Below are positions 46,976 to 58,400 of a stretch of 64,000 nucleotides of DNA, one piece after another (position 1 is the first letter of the stretch; each line of letters opens with the position of its first letter). The DNA is from Manduca sexta. Lineage: Eukaryota > Arthropoda > Insecta > Lepidoptera > Sphingidae. Location of the stretch: NCBI RefSeq assembly GCF_014839805.1, contig NC_051123.1, forward strand, positions 1,966,727 to 2,030,726, in the 5' to 3' direction. The notes beneath the pieces are model-generated. The model was not told the DNA's origin and made no database searches. It saw only the letters and a program-made list of their open reading frames with translations. Both the position numbers and the translations under genes were made by a program.

Positions 46976-48789
46976 CTGACGGGTTATAGCCGGGAAGGTT
47001 CGCGGGCAGCGAATGGGGTGAGATGGGGGGTGACAATTTTATAATAAAGTAATTTTTTTTTGGTATTTGCTAAGTTAAAAAATATTACCCACAGTAAAAT
47101 TTAACTTTACATGAATTTATGTTTATAATAATATATATAAGGGATAAAAAAAATGGTTTTAAAAAAAAATATGTCATCAGTGGGCAATACGATTCAAATA
47201 AAAAAAAAAAAGATATTTTATTAATTTAGACAACTAAAAATGAAATTTAAGGATTCCTCTTGATGTTAACAATATATTAAATAAATAAATCATGTTCATA
47301 AAGGCACATATAAAAAATTGCAAAAAAAAAGCAATATTGATGTTACAACTTTCTTTTCAATTCCTTAATTCTTCTTCATTTTTTTCTTTTGGCGTCGTTT
47401 TTTCCATTGATGGCTATGAATATGGTGATTTATGTAACAATGAACACAATAAAATATTTTCAGACAATACTGTAATTCGTATAACTTGCAAATATAAAAA
47501 TGATTCCAAAATGAAATATTTATAAATGATTTCTTGTATGATACATTGTCACGGACAAAATGTAACAAAAAAAAAATAAAGAACAAAAAAAAAACAATAA
47601 ATAAACACGTTGAAAAAACCTAAAAAAAAATATAAAAAAACGAGGATATAAGGATTAGGACAGGTGAAGCATAAAAAAGCGTCATAACATGAAGTGTATC
47701 ACATTTTCCATGCAATACCGTGCCTTCGTGCCGTGAGGCGACGATTCCGTTCGTGTGCGTGATCTCTTTCGGCCCTGGTCTCATTTTCCAATTACATTAT
47801 AAACACACACCTAAAAATACAAAACAATTTTGAAAAACAAATTTTAGCCAACCAATTGTTATTTATGTACCTAGCTTAATGTTACATCATGCGTCACTCG
47901 GGGGCGCTTTCACTGCAAAAATAAAGCCCAGTTCACACTGGTGCGAGATTTGAAAATCATGCCTTCAAATTGCGACGCTTTTCAAATCTCGTATCAGTCT
48001 ATGCTCAGCTTAGTTTTTTCCGTGAAACCGTCCCAAGACCCGTAAACATAAAAAAAAACAAAAAAAAATAAAAGAAAAATGTACCAGAACCAAATAAAAG
48101 CTGTAGATTAAGTGTGGGACAACACCGAAGTATGTCATTCTGTACTGTGTTTGTTATTAGGAGAAAAAAATCACGAACAATATTAGCTTGTTGTGACTAT
48201 ACATATAAAACCGATAAACTAATTAAATTATACCCAAAAACATACACTAATAAATGAAAGATTAATAGAAAATAAAAGAAACATCCTCATTCCAAAATCT
48301 ACCCCGTCACCCATAGATTATGAAAATATATAAAATCGTGCAATGTGCTCCATATCCCATCCACCAAAAGGAATATATTCGCTTAAAAATATTACATAAA
48401 TCAAGTGCATTAAATAAATAGTGCGAGAAACGAGAAACATATTTATATACACAAGATCCATTCATTCAATTCTGACATATCGTTCACTCATTCATTACAA
48501 CATACAAACATTCGATTTGGTACAGAGCAAAAAGTAAGGCTATGCTAAGGCGTAGATGACAAAGTAGAGCGTAATATCTAATGCCATTTTACCCTACTTT
48601 TTACACACGTCTATACTGTCTCTGTAAAATATACGAAAAAACTTTCTTAGGCCGATGAGAGCTATCATCTACGCATCAGCAAAAACTCAGCCTCGATCAT
48701 AACTTTCATCACCCATTCACTCATTCCCTCGTTCACGAATGAAAACATGCCAGACGACATTCGAATATAAACTCTATATCGATACTCAC
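46976..48789. other. RILPL intron, A-rich runs
   Basis: Very AT-rich with many poly(A) runs and frames of 70-77 codons of low complexity. At 47721-47780 a GC-richer segment is an inverted partial match to the exon at 46864-46975 (see findings). A short inverted repeat around 47945-47990 (GCGAGATTTGAAAA/TTTTCAAATCTCG) could form a hairpin. Confidence 0.5.
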
Positions 48790-48915
48790 AACTTCCTGAT
48801 TCCGCTGTTACGTTTCCACGGCGCGTCGTCCGGTTCTGCCGGGAGTGGTCCCTGGACCGGCGGTTCGTCGTCCTCAACCGCCTTCGTACTCACTGACGGC
48901 GACGTGTCCGAACTG
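48790..48915 (-). CDS. Rilpl: RILPL exon: VQGPLP-EPDDAPWK segment
   Basis: Acceptor ATTACAG|CAGTTC and donor GAAGTT|GTGAGT frame 126 bases in phase 2 on both sides. The reading is Ser-rich, then acidic, then PVQGPLPAEPDDAPWKRN and SGIRK. This acidic-proline block followed by SGIRKFFRKLF is a hallmark of insect RILPL proteins downstream of RH2. A tandem acceptor (CAG|CAG) would delete one serine without changing frame. The exon is much GC-richer than the flanking introns. Confidence 0.9.
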
Positions 48916-49307
48916 CTGTAATTGATGAGTGTTGACTTAGCAAAATTGTAGTCTGTTTATAGTATTGAATTCAGTGGTTTGTGCATAAGGAGCCCTCCAA
49001 ATCCAGAGGCGACTGAAGAGTTGGGCTAACTGTTCTTTCCGAACCACTGAAGAGATAGACTTTGAGAGCCAAAACTAAACTAATATATCGCAAACCAAAG
49101 CTGTATGATAGCCACGTTCTAATTAATGATCCTCATTAGGATAAAACGTTTAGGATCCTTCCAGGATCCAGCTGCAAGTAGGTATTGCTGAATGAATTAG
49201 TAAACCATCCACCTCTGCCCCTAGGGACACTTATCGCTCAGCTGAAACCGTTTCCTAACAGTGGCCAGATCTAGTAGGTATCAGTAGATAACTAAATGTG
49301 GCGTCAC

Positions 49308-49489
49308 CTGTCCGGCTGTGGCTCGACCTGCAACGCCTGCAGCTGCTCCTCGGCGCGGTTCAACTTGAGCTTCAGCTCGTTCCGCTCGTGCAGTATGGCG
49401 CGCAGCTCGCGCACGCTGAACGTGGGCCGGCTCGACTGCTCCTCGTCGTCCAGCCCCTCGGGGGACGCCGCGCCGCATGATGCGCACTT
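49308..49489 (-). CDS. Rilpl: RILPL exon: RH2 Rab-binding helix
   Basis: Acceptor CGCCTTCCAG|AAGTGC and donor CCGGACAG|GTGACG bound 182 bases. After KCASCG and an acidic linker comes PTFSVRELRAILHERNELK and LKLNRAEEQLQAL, a close match to the RH2 helix of RILP, RILPL1 and RILPL2 (FTLQELRDVLHERNELK in vertebrates). In that family RH2 dimerises and binds Rab GTPases such as phosphorylated Rab8 and Rab10, linking vesicles to motors, centrosome and cilium. CASC is a possible metal-binding or chance pair. Splice phases agree with the neighbours. Confidence 0.93.
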
Positions 49490-49548
49490 CTGGAAGGCGA
49501 AATTGACGGAGATGACACCCAAATATCTTATGTCGATTTCATTGATTC

Positions 49549-49685
49549 TGATCTCAAACAGCTGATCAATGATAGAAATAAACCAATCATAATAAGATTT
49601 GTAAGGGTGTCAAACAAACTTTACTCTAATTGGTCCATTTTTGCTACAGATCCGACGGTAGCGGTTAGGATCGTGTATAGTATAG
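49549..49685. mobile_element. MITE, copy 2, in RILPL intron
   Basis: AAACCAATCATAATAAG, GTGTCAAACAAACTTTAC and ATTGGTCCATTTTTGC match the interior of the element at 33337. It starts only 60 bases upstream of the RH2 exon. The terminal inverted repeats are worn. Confidence 0.6.
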
Positions 49686-49871
49686 GAATTGAACGTAAGA
49701 GTACACAATAAAGTTATTTTTCTGTATGTTTCTACTTAAGTTAGCTTTGGTATCGGTACTATATTTTGAGCTTTAATCTACGGTAAAGTCCGTTTGAGCC
49801 AAGCAAACCAGTAAAAAAATTGGTGATGTCTCGTAGTGTATATATAGTATTTCCTAGGCCTTGATTCGAAC

Positions 49872-49970
49872 CTTGTTCTGTGCGTCGGCCTGCTGCAGCG
49901 CGGTGATGTCCCGTTGCTGCGACTGTACGATGGCCGTCAGCTCAGACCTCTCTTCGCATATTAAGCGCAT
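49872..49970 (-). CDS. Rilpl: RILPL exon: coiled coil, second part
   Basis: Acceptor CTTATTTCAG|ATGCGC and donor AACAAG|GTTCGA enclose 33 codons, phase 0 on both sides. The reading MRLICEERSELTAIVQSQQR with DITALQQADAQNK has the heptad pattern of the coil that precedes RH2 in RILPL proteins. The ATG at the exon start is an internal methionine, because the upstream exon joins in frame. Confidence 0.85.
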
Positions 49971-50920
49971 CTGAAATAAGACGTGAATGGAAAACTAGCG
50001 TAAGGATTACGGGCTACTTCTTTAACTAGATACCACTAATATGAATGAGAATGTTTGTGGAGATGTTTGTTAGAAGTAAACCTAGAAACCATTGGAGGCG
50101 GATGAATATTTAGATCGTTGATAGACCATGTCCTTATTAACAATAGGCTAATTTTGAACAGAAAAGTACACAATTAGAACTTTCTGGAAAAGGTTTTTCA
50201 GACAAAGGAACTACTGAGCAAGTCCTAGTTAGAAAAAAGAAGATACAATTAGAAATATAATCAGATGTCTTATTTCTGTTTCTGTGCCGCACATGCTCAA
50301 GAACAAAAGTTCAACTGACAAAAACTGAGCTAATGTTAAGGCATTACTAACAAAACTGCAGTTGGCTGAACGTGTGTTGCACCCTTTCCAACTAACTCTG
50401 AAATGGTTCTTAGAGGCGACAAAAAGCTTGCAAAATTTATATCTCGCGGTAATCACAAAACCGAACCAACTTTACATACTATATTCCCTCAGCGACACAC
50501 TGGCTGGCAAAAGTTATGAATTTGATATGCATTTGAAAGTTTAGCAGCTGACATACTGATTACTAGCGGAAAAACATTTCTCACTTGCTATGGATGTTTA
50601 TGATTGCTTTCATATTTAATGGAAAATAATGTGAATATATAAAATGCCGTAAAGGAGATAAGAAGAAACAAATTTCTAGCAATGATCTTGAATAATTACA
50701 GATTCATATATTTTTCTTTTAAATTTAAGGAACATTTTAATTAAATTAGTAATTTACCTATTTTTTGTTTGCTGTTTCATACTTGACTTATTCATAAATG
50801 AAATTAAACACTTCAATACCTACATCTGCTGCCCCAATTTAACTAGTTTCGACTCTTCTCTCAAGTTTAATAGCATCATACAGCAACAGTCATCCCAATT
50901 TCAAAAAACAAACAACATAC

Positions 50921-50995
50921 CTGATTTTGCAGCTGCTTGTGCTTCCGCCTGAGGTCTCGGCTCACTTGCGCCAACTTTTCCACCTGATTCGTCAA
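50921..50995 (-). CDS. Rilpl: RILPL exon: coiled coil, first visible part
   Basis: Acceptor ATACGTTGCAG|TTGACG and donor AATCAG|GTATGT enclose 25 codons, LTNQVEKLAQVSRDLRRKHK and QLQNQ, in phase 0. It aligns with the region LMKINHDLRHRV of human RILPL1. Together with the four exons downstream it gives 202 residues. The N-terminal RH1 domain should lie further upstream on the minus strand (above 51 kb) but was not found, so the intron is long or its exons lie outside the window. Confidence 0.88.
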
Positions 50996-52265
50996 CTGCA
51001 ACGTATCCAAAATTGCCATTTCAAACAACCATTCATCAAACACTTATTATATGTGTATTTCACACACAATTTCATAAAACACGTGACTAACACTCTGCTA
51101 TTTGACAACATATTTGGAACGTAAAAAATGAAGATAGTGTTTAGATATATTTGGACCGGAACGATAAGATTATTCTACAAGTCTTGTGATGCTTTCAGAT
51201 ATACTTGAGATAATCTAGATTCTAGAACATTGAGAGTATGGTACTAAAAAACATGTTAGCTTGTTATTTAAAGAATTTTATGGGATTACATCGAGATTAT
51301 ATGTGTCTTTTTCGATTGACCTTGCTGACAATGTAAATAAACACAATAAAGTTTTTTGTGTTATCTAAATTTTGCATAATTTTGAAGATAAATGTAGAGT
51401 TCAGAATTACGGAACAAATAAAATCGATATGAATTAAATTATTATTTTTACAGCGTAGAAGGAGCAACCAATTGAGTTACCTAAGAAGATCTACACTTCA
51501 CTCTAGCCACAAACATCCAAATTATAAGTGGAAATTAAAAAGAAAACAGGTGACCTATTAAAATAAACAAATTTAATACTGAAACCAAGAATACCTTGGT
51601 TTACATTGTAAATTGCATTGATAAAACCCTATAGCGAACTCTTTCCGAAAAAGAAAAGTCAAATTCAACGTCTCCTACACAAGTTAAAAATGAAAACTAC
51701 ACACAATTCTCTAGATTTTGAGAATTGGTGAATTCACTAACCTTTCAACCTAATTCTGATATTAAGTTTGAAATGTTAGCGTAATTTTGGAAATCCCAAA
51801 ATCATCTTAAACACCACCTCATAGAATCCAGTAAGATTCCCCTGCAAATATATTTGAAATCCTTGATATAACACAATACCTTTGCTTATCGTTCGTGACC
51901 TTTCTTTCTTTTTCATGTTTACCGAATTGTGTTGTTTATCGCGTCATGTTTGTATCATTTCCACTATCTGTAGTTTTTAGATTGTTCTCGAATTTCAAAT
52001 GACAAACAGTGTTGATTTTTCATGTAAAATGAGGTTGAAAAGTTGTTTTTAAAGTCTTAACAATGAACATCTTTATAAATGGTAAACCTCTTATTAGTGT
52101 TATAAGAAAATAATAAAACAGTGATAAGTTAAATCACTGGGTATTTAAGTCAGGACGCCTCCTTAGACTTTTGATTATTCATTTTAACAAGAACATGAAG
52201 TTAAAAGCATGGCATAAATATTTAAGAAATAACAATAATCACCTTCAACACAACAAACCTTTTTT
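50996..52265. other. Upstream RILPL intron, no exon recognised
   Basis: AT-rich. I looked on the minus strand for the RH1 helix pattern (a region such as DVYDIA followed by EFE) and did not see it. Confidence 0.45.
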
Positions 52266-52403
52266 ATACGTGCACAGCAAAGTGACCCCATTGCAATGGA
52301 TCGTAAATGGAGTAGAGTCACGTAGAATGTCGACTGACGAGAGATGATTACCTCTCGACAGTCGACACAATTATGCCGGCCTGTGGGAACCGGATATACA
52401 AGA
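52266..52403 (+). repeat. Repeat family D, partial
   Basis: CGACTGACGAGAGATGATTA, CTCTCGACAGTCGACACAAT and ATGCCGGCCTGTGGGAACCG match 56190. It breaks after GGATATACAAG. Confidence 0.75.
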
Positions 52404-52735
52404 TTGCGATAGATGATTCTGGATTGCGATTGCAAAATTTGAGCGACGCACTACTTATATACCACGTCCGAATAGGAAACGTCGAAGCGGCCGCGGCCGG
52501 TCAGGCGCAACATTTGCCTGACTGGGAATCTTCCCCTTCCATAGAGCAACGCAACCATCTGTTCCTCTACAGCGGCGTCAACCTTTGCGCCGCTAAACAG
52601 ATAATATGGAGAAGGTATACGACCAGCGACAGAATGGCGACTACTGTACGCCTTATTTGCGCATCATTTAGTAGAAGCACCGTCATTAATGTATTGCTCG
52701 TATTTTTCTGTAGTTTCCAAACAAAGTAAAATAAA
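52404..52735. other. Unidentified GC-rich segment with 118-codon frame
   Basis: The plus-strand frame (52373-52729) starts in repeat D and includes EAAAAGQAQHLPDW; the minus strand shows GGTATATAAGTAG, a TATA-like string, at about 52460. Abrupt GC richness with GCGGCCGCGGCCGG (52489-52502). It may be unlisted repeat DNA or regulatory; I cannot assign a function. Confidence 0.3.
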
Positions 52736-53155
52736 AACAAACCGGCTGTTTGCGATCACCTTAAGAATGATTATAATGTTTGTTTGTTGGTTTATCTAAA
52801 GTGTATAGTTCGTTTTTTTGCTAGAACTTGTTTAGATATAAGATAATGACGACTTTTAAACAAAAGGTTAAGTTAGTAATTAATTTGTGTTTAAAAAAAT
52901 ATGACGTGCTCTAATAACCAACTTCTTGTAAACATATGTTCACAGCAAAGATAGGGTATGTAAGCAATATCAGAGAGTACATCAGTAAAGCTCTCGACTA
53001 AGTAAAACTAATGGCGCCATCGCGGTAGTAAGCCTGGAAGACTTCAATAGTGTAAAAAACTACTTATATACAAGGAAGTCATCACACATGCCTCAGTTGC
53101 AGACACCACCCGTGAATTTTTTAAAACCACAATGATTAGAAATCATATTCAGCTC
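52736..53155. other. No recognised feature
   Basis: AT-rich stretch with no supported gene. Confidence 0.4.
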
Positions 53156-53316
53156 CCCTGAATGTGATAAACATGACACGAAAGTGCGTGTCGTTTGTTT
53201 ATGATGTTTACGATTGGTCTAGAGATCGAAACGTGCGTCATATTTTGTCTCTTGACGAATCACAATGTAACGACACAAATTCACGTGTCGTGTTCATTTT
53301 CACATTCTAAGAGGGC
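53156..53316. mobile_element. MITE with CCCTGAATGTGATAAACATG end
   Basis: The left end CCCCTGAATGTGATAAACATG and inner GACACGAAAGTGCGTGTCG face GACACAAATTCACGTGTCG and TTCACATTCTAAGAGGG on the right. Arms of about 45 bases are imperfect. No second copy in the window. Confidence 0.6.
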
Positions 53317-53369
53317 AAATCAATTTTTTTTATTCGTTTAAATCAAACAACAAATTTTAAGATATACTC

Positions 53370-53764
53370 ATAATAGGGGACCGGACTCATTTTTGTTCTT
53401 TATTATTATCAAATATTTACCTTACATAAATTATAACACAGAAAGAAATATTTAAATCCGGTAAAAAATCAACAAGTTATAAGTCTTTCAATTTCGGTAG
53501 AAGGGGTAAGTAACGAGAAACAGAAAAGAGGCGCAATACCCACGTGTGACGTCATCGGGCATTACGACGCCTGCGAAAGAAAGAGATGAAGCGATATCCC
53601 CATTCTCGCGCCCACTTCGGCACGTAGTAATATTTGAAATATGAATTACTGGCTCATTTTTTAACCAATTTTAATGCAGTTTTCGCAGGAGGGTTTCTTT
53701 TTCGTATTATTAACCATTACATATAGAATAATGTACAAAATCAAACAGGACGGTCCTCTATTAT
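53370..53764. mobile_element. Nonautonomous DNA element with ATAATAGGGGACCG ends
   Basis: The termini ATAATAGGGGACC and GGTCCTCTATTAT are inverted. The first 70 bases (CTCATTTTTGTTCTTTATTA, ATCAAATATTTACC) recur in the 93-base element at 56731. The middle has a GC-richer part with CACGTGTGACGTCATCGGGC. No transposase. Confidence 0.65.
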
Positions 53765-54104
53765 TTTGTGAATGTTAAGTAAGCCAATTGTTTACTGACG
53801 ATGTTTTCTATGCTGTTCGTGTACCTTATTAAATAAATAAATTTCATATTTCTCAGATTAGGTACAAAATATAAAACAAAAACACTGACCACAAATTAAA
53901 ATACTTAAACATAATCACTTAACATTTTACAACCCATTGGAAATCTAATTCAGAACTTCGCGTTTGCCAAGCCAAATACATTACAATACATGTATCAAAC
54001 GCTTCAGCACAACAGCTCGTTTTATTGCCAATTATAGCTGATGTTGGGGGAGTTTATAGCGCTGTGAAACCACATGGGGCGAACAATATCGCTATATCAT
54101 AATA

Positions 54105-54225
54105 CTAGCGACCCGCCCCGGCTTCGCATGGGTGCAATGCTGATACTAAATACACTACAGAAAAACTGTGAACGTTGTATATAATACATAGCGGCCCGCT
54201 CTGGCATCGCACGGATATAACAGAA
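54105..54225. repeat. Paired CCCGCTCTGGC-type repeat remnant
   Basis: ACTAGCGACCCGCCCCGGCT and TAGCGGCCCGCTCTGGCATC are about 85 bases apart and similar, each followed by TCGCA and a GG run. They resemble the ACTAGC...CGGCTTCGC ends of insect nonautonomous elements in minus orientation. Only weakly supported. Confidence 0.4.
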
Positions 54226-54641
54226 CAAAATAACAGTATTGCAAAATTTTATAATAATGAATGTTTTTGCCAAAATTAAGAATGTTACAACGCAAAGTAA
54301 CATAGAAAGCCTCTATAACATGGTAAAAGGAAGTGGCTCAGATGAACTACTGTCGAGGGTATAAAACCCAGCCAGCGCTGGATTTTAGCCATCTCTAGCC
54401 TCTTTGGTGTTAAGCGGGGTACTTAGAAATTAGGACCACTGTTTCTAATGATAATTTGATTTAGATGGATTCACATTTTGCTGTCTCGATGTTACAAAAT
54501 TCTAAAAATTAGATAAGATAATAATCATCCCTTTTATCCGTTTTTTTTTAAGATATATCCAATTCCATTTGTACAATTTAAAATTTAACATAGAACCTTG
54601 TTATAGTGACCCAGCGGTTTATGTAGCCCGGTATTTAAATT

Positions 54642-54693
54642 TGTGCCTATGGTAATAGGGTCATACTCTGTCACATAATGGGACAGATGCAGG
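54642..54693 (+). repeat. SINE-B scrap
   Basis: GTGCCTATGGTAATAGGGTC and TCACATAATGGGAC resemble the middle of SINE-B. Too short to be certain. Confidence 0.35.
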
Positions 54694-55888
54694 GATGCGC
54701 GGTCGTGGTGGCTTTAGGGAGTGGCCTGACTGGCCAGGGATTCGCGATTGCGAGTGGCACAAAAAAAAATACTTTACCCTCCTTTGACTATCGGGTAAAT
54801 AACTTGTTAAAGCTTTGCCGTAGACCCTCGCATTAGTGAAGACCCATCCTCGTGCAAACAGCTTTGAGCAAATCATCCCGTTACTTGGATTCTCGCATAT
54901 TACGGATGTTTAATTCAATATCCAAGCCAATAACTGTTGGTACTATTTTTAAATTGACCCACTTGCTACCGTGGCGCCACCATAACTTGACGTTCTTCGG
55001 ACACATTTCCATACACTAGACAATTCTCTTTGTCTCTACCCTCCATACATACAAAAAAAAACGAAAAAAAAAAATCAGCTGATATTATGCATGCGACATT
55101 TGTCTTTTAGTTCAAGGTCAAGCTTATTGATATTTGTTTGCATTATTTATATTATGCGATAATTCTATGCAAAATAAACGGACCTGTGTTACGAAATATT
55201 GTGTAATAAGCTATTTAGATAAGGACCAGTAAATAAATAAAACTTTTATTATATATATATTTTTTTTTGTATTTTGTAATGTCGAGACGTCTGCTTTACT
55301 TATACTAATATTTCTAAAATCCGGAAATTAATTTTTAATTCCTCTGTAATTATGGACATCGAACTTCTGCTCTACTAATACTTTTTTTAAACCGACTTTT
55401 AGTCTAGCAATTTTAATGACTAAAAGTCAAGCATCAACAGTCAAGCAATTATGTACGTACTACATGGACAATTCTACGCAAACAATGTTTAATTTTTATT
55501 AGACACCGACTCCAAAATTGGTAACCAGTATAGTGTTAAATTATTTTTTGGTTTTTAGCGGTTTTTGAAGGCGATATAATTTTTTGTTATACAGTTCAGT
55601 AATGCATTTTGATATCTTCAGTAATGGGGGATTTACTGTTTAATGCCAGCCATTATTAACATCAGGTAATCCACTCTGCTTTCCGTTAACTAAAACGTCT
55701 CTACAAAGACTTTTACGCCATACAATAAAAACTGACGCAATTAAGAACTGTGAGATGTTTTTATTACCTCGTCCAAAGATCAGATATGAGAGTTGTATAT
55801 TACGTAAGCAAGTTACCTACAGGATAACAAATACCGGGCAATATTTTTTTTATGATTAGACAAAAGTCTAAGACGCTACCTCAGTTTG
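54694..55888. other. No recognised gene
   Basis: AT-rich. The minus-strand frame at 54661-54876 has no domain support. Around 54960-55030 a GC-richer bit (GTGGCGCCACCATAACTTG) is unmatched here. Confidence 0.4.
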
Positions 55889-56110
55889 CTGCTTTTTTTT
55901 ATTGCCTGGTGGTAAGCAGCATCTGCCGTCCATGGACTAAACAGAGGCATAGCCAAGCCGTTGCCTATTGGAAAGTGAGCACTCTTTTTAAACCTCATTT
56001 AAAGAAGGACATTGCCAACCAATTGTCAAGACATTTCTACGTATAGTATAACCAGGAAAACTATAATCCAATTTAAGAAGGGCAACTTGGACTATTCGTT
56101 TTAAAGTAAC
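55889..56110 (+). repeat. Repeat family E, 5' part
   Basis: TTTTTTATTGCCTGGTGGTAAG, GTCCATGGACTAAACAG, AAGCCGTTGCCTATTGG and CTCTTTTTAAACCTCATTTAAAG match 23386 with one internal deletion of about 20 bases near the start. Confidence 0.7.
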
Positions 56111-56189
56111 CGTTGTCAGTACAAGAAATTAGTTCCACATTTTCTTATAACGTGACGCGGTTTTTTGTTTTCTTGATAGAGCTTTTTTT

Positions 56190-56430
56190 TTTCATACGGG
56201 CAAGGCAAAGGTGACCCAACTGCACCTGATGGTAAGTGGAGTGGGGTCCGATAGAATGAGGACTGATGAGTTTGATTATCTCTCGACAGTCGACACAATT
56301 ATTGGAACTAGATAATAAATAGACTGAACCCGAAACACGACACACTTACGTAGGTGACTATGGCGGATTTTGACCCCTTGTGTACGGTGCTCGCTATCCG
56401 GGCGGATATAAAATATATCCTATCACCAGC
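56190..56430 (+). repeat. Repeat family D, full length with gaps
   Basis: GTGACCCAACTGCACCTGAT, GGTAAGTGGAGTGGGGTCC, CAGTCGACACAATTATTGGA, ACGACACACTTACGTAGG and ATATCCTATCACCAGCAAGG. The CCGGCCTG bases are lost. Confidence 0.8.
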
Positions 56431-56730
56431 AAGGCTATATTTTATACGCATAATTTATTCATTTTGTAAATGATTCGAAACATCTACTCAATTTATATAC
56501 AAAGAGATGAACGTTTCGTAATGATTGATGTTCTGAGCGTGATACGCTATCTTCGCTCGGGGCGCAAAATGTACAGTATCGTGTATTTCATTACTTTCAT
56601 TTAATATACATGGAGAACGGTTTACTATCACTATCGAGCAGTGTTAGGTTAGTTATCTGTTTAGTTATGTAAAAAAAAATAAGTGATAGACTTGGATTGT
56701 ACTTCGCTCTTTATATATTAGATTTGTTAA

Positions 56731-56823
56731 GAATAGGGGACCGTGTGATTCTTCCTGTATTATAATTTATATAACGTAAATATTTGATAATAATAAAGAA
56801 CAGAAATGAGTCCGGTCCCCTGT
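56731..56823 (-). mobile_element. 93-base deletion derivative of the GGGGACCG element
   Basis: Both ends read AGGGGACCG inward. Read on the minus strand its first 70 bases match 53370-53450, then the sequence jumps to the other terminus. It abuts the Penelope fragment; the apparent ATG of that fragment (56806) lies in this MITE. Confidence 0.7.
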
Positions 56824-57370
56824 TGTGCTATCAAGAACCGGGTATACAAGATATATTGCAACTGTGGCCTCTCTTATATCGACCAAACAAACAGAAATAT
56901 AGGGACCCGCGTAAAAGAACATATAGCTGACGTGAAACACCGACGCTCTACAAAGTCTGCAGTCGCTGAACACTCTGAGGGAGGCTCCAGTCAAATCCCT
57001 GTCAAAGAACACAGATACCTGCCTAAGATAACTCGCGAGAATATTGAAATTAAAAAACATCCGAATTTCAATTGGGATGATGGTTGAAATTTTGCAAAGC
57101 CTAGGTTCTACATTTAATTAAATCGGAACCCATAACACCGGCTGCCAGACTTCAAGACAGTATGAGCTCAATCTGCATAGATCGGACCATCAAAGGTTAA
57201 AATAATTTAAATTTGTATTATTGTAAAATGTAGGTGGATATTGTACTGACTTTTCAGACGACCAACACCTCAGTCCCCCGTGACCATGAAGGCTGCAAAG
57301 TCTTCGAAACGTCGGAAGGAAATTATTATATAAAAACCGCGATAAAATCCGTCAAATAGTTTTATTTCAA
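56824..57370 (+). pseudogene. Penelope-like element: GIY-YIG endonuclease end and 3' region
   Basis: The frame to 57087 reads VYKIYCNCGLSYIDQTNRN, IGTRVKEHIADVKHRRSTKS and IEIKKHPNFNWDDG, the C-terminal GIY-YIG-type endonuclease of Penelope-like retroelements. The YIG triad is YID here and a stretch between SAVAEHS and KEHRYLP is shortened, so it should be inactive. The reverse transcriptase part is absent. The noncoding tail, with GAAGGCTGCAAAGTCTTCGAA and the ending ATAGTTTTATTTCAAT, is the source of the terminal fragments at 9606, 11465, 19735, 24425 and 61006. Confidence 0.85.
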
Positions 57371-58018
57371 TATCAACTGATAAAGGTATTATAAACAACT
57401 AAAAAAACCTGCTTAGTGCGTCATGTAACTAACTCACAATAAATAATATGCATAAAACTACTATTACGAAAAATAAAACATTGCATTTAAATATTGAAAA
57501 CACAACAAAAACACGGATATCATATTTTTTTGTTTCTATGAATATTTAAGACAAACTACAGACGGTGAAGAAAATTTATGTCTTATGATAAAGTTATTAC
57601 ATTTCTTCTTTCGAGGAAAAATTGATAAGACTATGAAACCTCACGTAGGGATATGAGATATCTTCTTTTACATATAAATATCATGTTAAGAAGGGATCCA
57701 AACCATATGACAAACAATTGAATATACGAACATTTGTCTGATAAAATTAAACATATTTTATCGTTATTTTATAAGCGACAGCGTTAGTTAATTGCGCATT
57801 CATTCCTAGAGTATAAATAAAAAGATGAATATTCTTTCGGGCCATGATTGGGCCGCCACGGCATAAATGTCAGACGAGAATAAACTTTATCGATTTTGTT
57901 TTAGCACTGAAGTATCAGGCCAATCTATAGATACACAGAGAGAGAAGTTTTAAATAGTCCATACAAATAATAATCGGTACCTATCTGAGAAGGAGTAATT
58001 TTCAAAGGCAAGGGAAAA
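57371..58018. other. No recognised feature
   Basis: AT-rich DNA with no matched repeat or gene. Confidence 0.4.
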
Positions 58019-58058
58019 AAAAAATCACGCGGGCGGAGCCGCAGGTAAAAGCTAGTTA
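58019..58058 (+). mobile_element. Helitron-like 3' end
   Basis: AATCACGCGGGCGGAGCCGC, then AGGTAAAAGCTAGTTA: the CTAG-type terminus, without a recognisable body upstream. Confidence 0.55.
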
Positions 58059-58118
58059 AATATAAACTTTACCTGCGAAAATTATGAGTTCATGAGCACC
58101 ACCACCACCAGCAAGGGC

Positions 58119-58151
58119 TTTATTGGTGGAAATAATATAACATGTTTTATT
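58119..58151 (-). terminator. Two AATAAA poly(A) signals
   Basis: On the minus strand AATAAA occurs at 58146-58151 and 58119-58124, about 250-280 bases after the stop of the candidate terminal exon. The second is followed within 30 bases by GGTGGTGGTGGTGC, a G/T-rich downstream element. This arrangement fits a real 3' end. Confidence 0.5.
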
Positions 58152-58400
58152 ACTTGGAATTATAAGGAAGAAACTATTCAAACAATTACATTTTGTACAT
58201 CCAATATAACCTTTTTACAAGTATGATGTACTGTGGGACTAGTTTAGGCAATTCTTTCTTTTCATATAATACAAAGCTAGGCTTAAAATAAAATTGTTTA
58301 AAACTGAACAAGTCATCCCGCCAGCCACAATCCACCGAACTTCAAACCGTAAATCAACTGGAAACAATTTAAAATTCAATAAACGCTATCGCCGACGATC

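Noticed and set aside
47292..47586. Frames of 77 and 73 codons in the RILPL intron
   Set aside because: Low-complexity Lys/Asn/Phe-rich readings from A- and T-runs.
58070..58130. Minus-strand donor CGCAG|GTAAAG after a Gly-rich reading
   Set aside because: It lies just downstream of two AATAAA signals and next to a Helitron end; more likely beyond the 3' end of the candidate gene.
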